A DNA stretch of 64,000 nucleotides, taken from assembly GCA_001725355.1 (NCBI GenBank), contig MEGD01000012.1, forward strand, positions 1 through 64,000, read 5' to 3'. The stretch is from Novosphingobium sp. SCN 66-18 (GTDB lineage Bacteria; Pseudomonadota; Alphaproteobacteria; Sphingomonadales; Sphingomonadaceae). Position numbers and translations under genes: made by a program. The notes beneath the pieces were generated by a model. That model searched no databases. It was given only the letters and a program-made list of their open reading frames with translations, and was not told the DNA's origin. Each line of letters opens with the position of its first letter. Positions within the stretch are counted from its first letter, which is position 1. Below, in pieces: positions 57,955 to 64,000 of this stretch.

Positions 57955-58848
57955 ATGACGAACGGGTGGATCATCCTCGACAAGCCGCGCGGCCTCGGTT
58001 CGACGCAGGCCGTCGGCGCGGTGAAGCGCAACCTGCGGCAGGCGGGGCTCGGCAAGGCCAAGGTCGGCCACGGCGGCACGCTCGATCCGCTCGCCTCGGG
58101 AATCCTGCCCATCGCGGTGGGCGAAGCGACCAAGCTGTGCGGGCGGATGCTGGATGCCAGCAAGGAATACGCCTTCACCATCCGTTTCGGCAGCGAGACC
58201 GACACGCTGGACCTGGAAGGCAGCGTCATCGCCGAAAGCGCGGAGCGCCCTACCCTCGCCGGCCTGCGCGCGGTCCTGCCGCGCTTCACCGGCCCGATCG
58301 AGCAGGTTCCACCCGCCTATTCGGCGCTGATGGTCGATGGCCAACGCGCCTACGACCGCGCTCGCGCGGGCGAAACGGTGGAACTGAAGGCGCGCGCGGT
58401 GACGGTCCATGCGCTCGACATCCAATCCCGCGGGGAGGAGCCGCTCGAGGAGGTCACGCTTGTCGCGCACGTCTCGAAGGGCACCTATGTTCGCAGTCTC
58501 GCGCGCGATATCGCACGGGCGCTGGGCACGGTCGGGCATGTCACCATGCTGCGCCGCCTGCGCGCCGGTCCGTTCGGGCTGGATCACGCGATTTCGCTGG
58601 ACAAATTGAACGATGTGGGTAAAGGCGCGCCACTTGAGAACGTGATCTTGCCGCTGGAGGCAGGGCTGGTCGACATCCCGGCTCTTGACCTTGACCCGGA
58701 ACAGGCAAGAGCGGTCCGTCAGGGCCGCGTTCTGGCCGGGTTGCCCTTTCACGACGGGCTATACTGGGCGCGCCACGGCACGGTGCCGGTCGCGCTGGTG
58801 GAGCTTTCGGGCGGAAGCCTGATCGTGATGCGGGGTTTCAACCTTTGA
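57955..58848 (+). CDS. truB: tRNA pseudouridine(55) synthase TruB
   Basis: A 297-residue TruB, which makes the T-loop pseudouridine of tRNA. The catalytic Asp is in GHGGTLDPLASG (Asp44), with the conserved YSALMVDGQRAYDRAR and VSKGTYVRSLARDI. rpsO follows after 21 bases and pnp next, the conserved order. rbfA is absent from its usual position just upstream. Confidence 0.95.
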   Translation: MTNGWIILDKPRGLGSTQAVGAVKRNLRQAGLGKAKVGHGGTLDPLASGILPIAVGEATKLCGRMLDASKEYAFTIRFGSETDTLDLEGSVIAESAERPTLAGLRAVLPRFTGPIEQVPPAYSALMVDGQRAYDRARAGETVELKARAVTVHALDIQSRGEEPLEEVTLVAHVSKGTYVRSLARDIARALGTVGHVTMLRRLRAGPFGLDHAISLDKLNDVGKGAPLENVILPLEAGLVDIPALDLDPEQARAVRQGRVLAGLPFHDGLYWARHGTVPVALVELSGGSLIVMRGFNL

Positions 58849-58869
58849 AGGATGTCGCGGAGTAAGAAT

Positions 58870-59139
58870 ATGTCGATTACCGCTGAAAAGAAGCAGGAAG
58901 TCATCCAGAGCAACGCCCGCGCGGCGAACGACACCGGTTCTCCGGAAGTCCAGGTGGCGATCCTCACCAGCCGTATCCAGACGCTGACCGAACACTTCAA
59001 GAGCCACCACAAGGACAACCATTCCCGCCGTGGCCTGCTGCAGATGGTCAACAAGCGTCGCAGCCTGCTCGACTACCTGAAGAAGAAGGATGTCGAGCGC
59101 TACAACGCGCTGATCCAGAAGCTCGGTCTGCGCAAGTAA
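58870..59139 (+). CDS. rpsO: 30S ribosomal protein S15
   Basis: An 89-residue S15, a primary 16S rRNA-binding protein. [52 protein letters not shown] is the family consensus. ATG 58870 gives the standard length. A terminator hairpin follows nine bases after the stop. Confidence 0.98.
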   Translation: MSITAEKKQEVIQSNARAANDTGSPEVQVAILTSRIQTLTEHFKSHHKDNHSRRGLLQMVNKRRSLLDYLKKKDVERYNALIQKLGLRK

Positions 59140-59147
59140 CCAAGCGG

Positions 59148-59177
59148 AGCGGCCCCTAGCGGGCCGCTTTTGCTTTT
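59148..59177 (+). terminator. Rho-independent terminator after rpsO
   Basis: AGCGGCCC (59148-59155) pairs with GGGCCGCT (59161-59168) over a 5-base loop, followed by TTTTGCTTTT. It lies in the rpsO-pnp gap and may be partly read through, as in other bacteria where pnp mRNA is processed from this region. Confidence 0.85.
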
Positions 59178-59303
59178 GGGCCAGGCTCGCAATTCGGCGA
59201 GCGGCCTCTGGGGCACGATCAATGGCCCCGCACCGGACCGGGACGGGATTCCCCGGCAGCAAACCCCGCGATGCAATAGGGCGCGCGGGCTGAAGGAAAC
59301 GAA

Positions 59304-61619
59304 ATGTTCGACGTCAAAACCGTATCGCTGGAGTGGGGCGGAAAGACCCTCACCCTCGAAACCGGCCGCATTGCCCGTCAGGCTGACGGCGCGGTCCTCG
59401 CCACGTATGGCGAAACGGTCGTGCTCTGCGCGGTCACGGCCGCCAAGTCGGTGAAGGAAGGCCAGGACTTCTTCCCGCTGACCGTTCACTATCAGGAAAA
59501 GTATTCCGCGGCCGGCCGCATCCCCGGCGGCTTCTTCAAGCGCGAACGCGGCGCCACGGAAAAGGAAACGCTGGTTTCCCGCCTGATCGACCGTCCGGTC
59601 CGTCCGCTGTTCCCCGAAGGCTTCTACAACGAAATCAACGTCATCGCCCAGGTGCTGAGCTATGACGGCGAGACCGAACCCGATATCGTCGCGATGATCG
59701 CCGCTTCGGCCGCGCTCACGATCTCGGGCGTGCCCTTCATGGGGCCGATCGGCGCCGCGCGCGTCGGCTTCAAGGACGGCGAATACCAGCTCAACCCGTC
59801 GTCGGCCGAAGTCGCCGAAGGCCGCCTCGACCTGGTCGTCGCCGCCACCGACACCGCCGTGATGATGGTGGAATCGGAAGCCAAGGAACTGACCGAGGAC
59901 GAAATGCTCGGCGCGGTCATGTTCGCCCATGACGAAAGCCGCAAGGTCGTCGCCGCGATCATCGAACTGGCCGAAAAGGCCGCGAAGGATCCGTGGGAAA
60001 TCGATCTCACCGACAACACCGCGGACATCAAGAAGAAGCTCAAGAGCCTGGTCGGCAAGGATATCGCCGCCGCCTACAAGCTGACCAACAAGTCGGCCCG
60101 CTCGGACGCGCTCAACGCCGCCCGCGCCAAGGCGAAGGAAGCCTTCTCCGACGAGACCCCGCAGACCCAGATGGTCGCGATCAAGACCCTGAAGAAGGTC
60201 GAGGCCGACATCGTGCGCACCGCCATCCTCAAGGACGGCCAGCGCATCGACGGCCGCACGGTCACGCAGGTCCGCCCGATTGAAAGCATCGTCGGCTTCC
60301 TGCCGCGCACGCACGGTTCGGCGCTGTTCACGCGCGGTGAAACGCAGACGATCTGCACCACCACGCTGGGCACCAAGGATGCCGAGCAGATGATCGATGG
60401 CCTCGACGGCCTGCGCTACGAAAGCTTCATGCTGCACTACAACTTCCCGCCCTATTCGGTCGGCGAAGTGGGCCGCTTCGGCGCGCCGGGCCGCCGCGAA
60501 GTGGGCCACGGCAAGCTGGCATGGCGCGCGCTGCACCCGGTGCTGCCTTCGAAGGAAGACTTCCCCTACACGATCCGCGTCCTGTCGGACGTCACGGAAT
60601 CGAACGGCTCGTCCTCGATGGCGACCGTGTGCGGCGGTTGTCTTTCGATGATGGACGCGGGCGTTCCCATCGTTCGCCCGGTTTCGGGCATCGCGATGGG
60701 CCTGATCCTGGAAGGCGACAAGTTCGCGGTCCTTTCGGACATCCTGGGCGACGAGGACCACCTCGGCGACATGGACTTCAAGGTGGCCGGCACCAGCGAA
60801 GGCATCACCACGATGCAGATGGACATCAAGGTGGCCGGCATCACGAAGGAAATCTTCGCGACCGCGCTGGCGCAGGCCAAGGAAGGCCGCGCGCACATCC
60901 TTGGTGAGATGACCAAGGCCCTGGGCGAAGTCCGCACCGAGCTTTCGGCCCATGCGCCGCGCATCGAAACGATCTCGATCGACAAGTCGAAGATCCGTGA
61001 CGTGATCGGCACCGGCGGCAAGGTGATCCGCGAGATCGTGGCCACCACCGGCGCCAAGGTCGACATCGACGACGAAGGCCTGATCAAGATCAGCTCGTCC
61101 GACCTGTCGCAGATCGAGGCCGCCAAGAACTGGATCATCGGCATCGTGGCCGAGGCCGAAGTGGGCAAGGTCTACAAGGGCAAGGTCGTCAACATCGTCG
61201 ACTTCGGCGCTTTCGTGAACTTCATGGGTGGCAAGGACGGTCTCGTCCACGTCTCCGAAATGAAGAACGAGCGCGTCGAGAAGCCGACCGATGTGGTCAA
61301 GGAAGGCCAGGACGTCTTCGTCAAGGTTCTCGAAATCGACCAGCGCGGCAAGGTCCGCCTGTCGATGCGCGTGGTCGATCAGGAAACGGGCGCGGAACTC
61401 GAAGATACCCGCCCGCCCCGTGAACCGCGCGAACCGCGTGGTGATCGCGGCGACCGAGGTGACCGTGGTGACCGCCGTGGCCCGCGCGGAGATCGCGGCG
61501 ACCGTGGCGGTCGCGGTGATCGTGGTCCCCGTCGCGATGGCGATCGCGGCCCGCGCCGCGATCGCGACGACGGCCCGGCCCCCGATCACATGCCGGCGTT
61601 CCTGAAGTCCGACGACTGA
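59304..61619 (+). CDS. pnp: Polyribonucleotide nucleotidyltransferase (PNPase)
   Basis: A 771-residue PNPase, an RNA-degrading phosphorolytic enzyme. Two RNase PH domains, a KH domain ([26 protein letters not shown]) and an S1 domain ([34 protein letters not shown]) occur in order. The last 50 residues are a charged Arg-Gly-Asp-rich tail that goes beyond the usual length. AAGGAAA precedes ATG 59304. It ends at a GNRA-loop terminator. Confidence 0.97.
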   Translation: MFDVKTVSLEWGGKTLTLETGRIARQADGAVLATYGETVVLCAVTAAKSVKEGQDFFPLTVHYQEKYSAAGRIPGGFFKRERGATEKETLVSRLIDRPVRPLFPEGFYNEINVIAQVLSYDGETEPDIVAMIAASAALTISGVPFMGPIGAARVGFKDGEYQLNPSSAEVAEGRLDLVVAATDTAVMMVESEAKELTEDEMLGAVMFAHDESRKVVAAIIELAEKAAKDPWEIDLTDNTADIKKKLKSLVGKDIAAAYKLTNKSARSDALNAARAKAKEAFSDETPQTQMVAIKTLKKVEADIVRTAILKDGQRIDGRTVTQVRPIESIVGFLPRTHGSALFTRGETQTICTTTLGTKDAEQMIDGLDGLRYESFMLHYNFPPYSVGEVGRFGAPGRREVGHGKLAWRALHPVLPSKEDFPYTIRVLSDVTESNGSSSMATVCGGCLSMMDAGVPIVRPVSGIAMGLILEGDKFAVLSDILGDEDHLGDMDFKVAGTSEGITTMQMDIKVAGITKEIFATALAQAKEGRAHILGEMTKALGEVRTELSAHAPRIETISIDKSKIRDVIGTGGKVIREIVATTGAKVDIDDEGLIKISSSDLSQIEAAKNWIIGIVAEAEVGKVYKGKVVNIVDFGAFVNFMGGKDGLVHVSEMKNERVEKPTDVVKEGQDVFVKVLEIDQRGKVRLSMRVVDQETGAELEDTRPPREPREPRGDRGDRGDRGDRRGPRGDRGDRGGRGDRGPRRDGDRGPRRDRDDGPAPDHMPAFLKSDD

Positions 61620-61642
61620 TCGGCCTTCACCGGAAAAGAAAC

Positions 61643-61676
61643 AGAGGCTCGCGGCAACGCGGGCCTCTTTTCTTTT
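61643..61676 (+). terminator. Rho-independent terminator after pnp
   Basis: AGAGGC at 61643-61648 pairs with GCCTCT at 61663-61668, extended inward to a GCAA tetraloop, followed by TTTTCTTTT. The stem, loop and T tract are textbook. Confidence 0.9.
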
Positions 61677-61710
61677 CAGGGATGGGAACGCTGGTCAGTT
61701 TATGGAGCGT

Positions 61711-61793
61711 GCCCCACCCCCGGCCCCTCCCGCAAGCGGGAGGGGAGTGAGACTTGCGTCGCCGCAGGCGGCGCTAGTCGCAACGGGGTGGGC
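61711..61793. repeat. Composite palindromic element (three nested hairpins)
   Basis: An outer stem (CCCACCCC 61713-61720 with GGGGTGGG 61785-61792) encloses a perfect 10-bp stem (61724-61733 with 61736-61745) and a third stem (TTGCG...CGCAA around CGCCGC-AG-GCGGCG, 61754-61783). This multi-arm shape looks like a dispersed REP-type or MITE-like intergenic repeat. It sits between the convergent pnp and infB genes. Copy number elsewhere cannot be seen here. Confidence 0.6.
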
Positions 61794-61823
61794 CTCGACG
61801 CCATGTACCCGCAAAGCGCGCGC

Positions 61824-61864
61824 CAAACAAAACGCCGGAGCGGCCTTTCGGCTGCCCCGGCGTT
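61824..61864 (-). terminator. Rho-independent terminator after infB
   Basis: On the minus strand AACGCCGG pairs with CCGGCGTT (plus positions 61857-61864 and 61831-61838), enclosing an inner stem with a GAAA loop, followed by TTTTGTTTGG. It lies 25 bases after the infB stop. Confidence 0.85.
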
Positions 61865-61888
61865 CTGTTTGCCGATCGGGTATAAGGA

Positions 61889-64000
<2,112 letters not shown>

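Noticed and set aside
59100-61589. Long minus-strand open frame opposite pnp.
   Set aside because: Complement of the PNPase gene with repetitive, His- and Asp-rich translation and no known motif.
61440-61600. Apparent short tandem repeat.
   Set aside because: It is the Arg-Gly-Asp-rich coding tail of pnp, not an intergenic repeat or CRISPR array.

Overview
The window is a compact, high-GC bacterial chromosome segment with about 63 protein-coding genes, no rRNA or tRNA gene, no transposase and no CRISPR array that I could find. A CcrM-type GANTC methyltransferase next to rnhB, a GlxA-type regulator, an alphaproteobacterial C4-pathway 5-aminolevulinate synthase, a DUF2585 gene, RcnB-like and Sel1 proteins, and a crtY-crtI-crtB carotenoid operon point to an alphaproteobacterium of the order Sphingomonadales, probably Novosphingobium or a close relative. 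This is inferred from gene content; no database search was run.

Region by region. 1-4 kb: two AhpD-like carboxymuconolactone decarboxylase genes converge on a 19-bp perfect palindrome; one of them follows two short-chain dehydrogenase genes in an operon that diverges from a GlxA/AraC regulator. 4-9 kb: a leftward rnhB-ccrM-folP-rluE group, with seven GANTC sites packed in front of ccrM, divergent from a lipoprotein PQQ sugar dehydrogenase. 9-14 kb: HAD nucleotidase, a frameshifted dapD, then cupin, DoxX, TauE and MFS membrane proteins. 14-21 kb: small exported protein, 2'-5' RNA ligase, diguanylate cyclase, TPP riboswitch plus thiC, and a Baeyer-Villiger-type monooxygenase. 21-27.5 kb: the carotenoid operon crtY-crtI-LOG-crtB, then a cytochrome b plus molybdopterin oxidoreductase pair. 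27.5-36 kb: a candidate leaderless small membrane protein gene, two dehydrogenases, gor, pgi, and the lepB-rnc-era-SGNH hydrolase run. 36-40 kb: a three-gene surface-glycan set (GT39-like and GT22-like glycosyltransferases, Sel1 lipoprotein). 40-51 kb: topA, three unknown membrane or exported proteins, plsY-dprA, murI, a metallo-hydrolase, hemA, and a nitroreductase. 51-64 kb: rbfA, tdk, a site-2 protease, katE with a flavoprotein partner, then truB-rpsO-pnp and the 3' part of infB on the opposite strand.

Two general traits stand out. First, start codons very often overlap the preceding stop by four bases (xTGA), and GTG, TTG and possibly CTG serve as the start as well as ATG. Second, regulatory DNA is concentrated in a few spots: the GANTC cluster before ccrM, the TPP riboswitch before thiC, and palindromes before the nitroreductase, an SDR gene and the GlxA regulator. 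The normally contiguous infB-rbfA-truB-rpsO-pnp order is broken up here. The most notable anomaly is dapD, an enzyme of lysine and diaminopimelate synthesis, whose conserved C-terminus lies in another reading frame.
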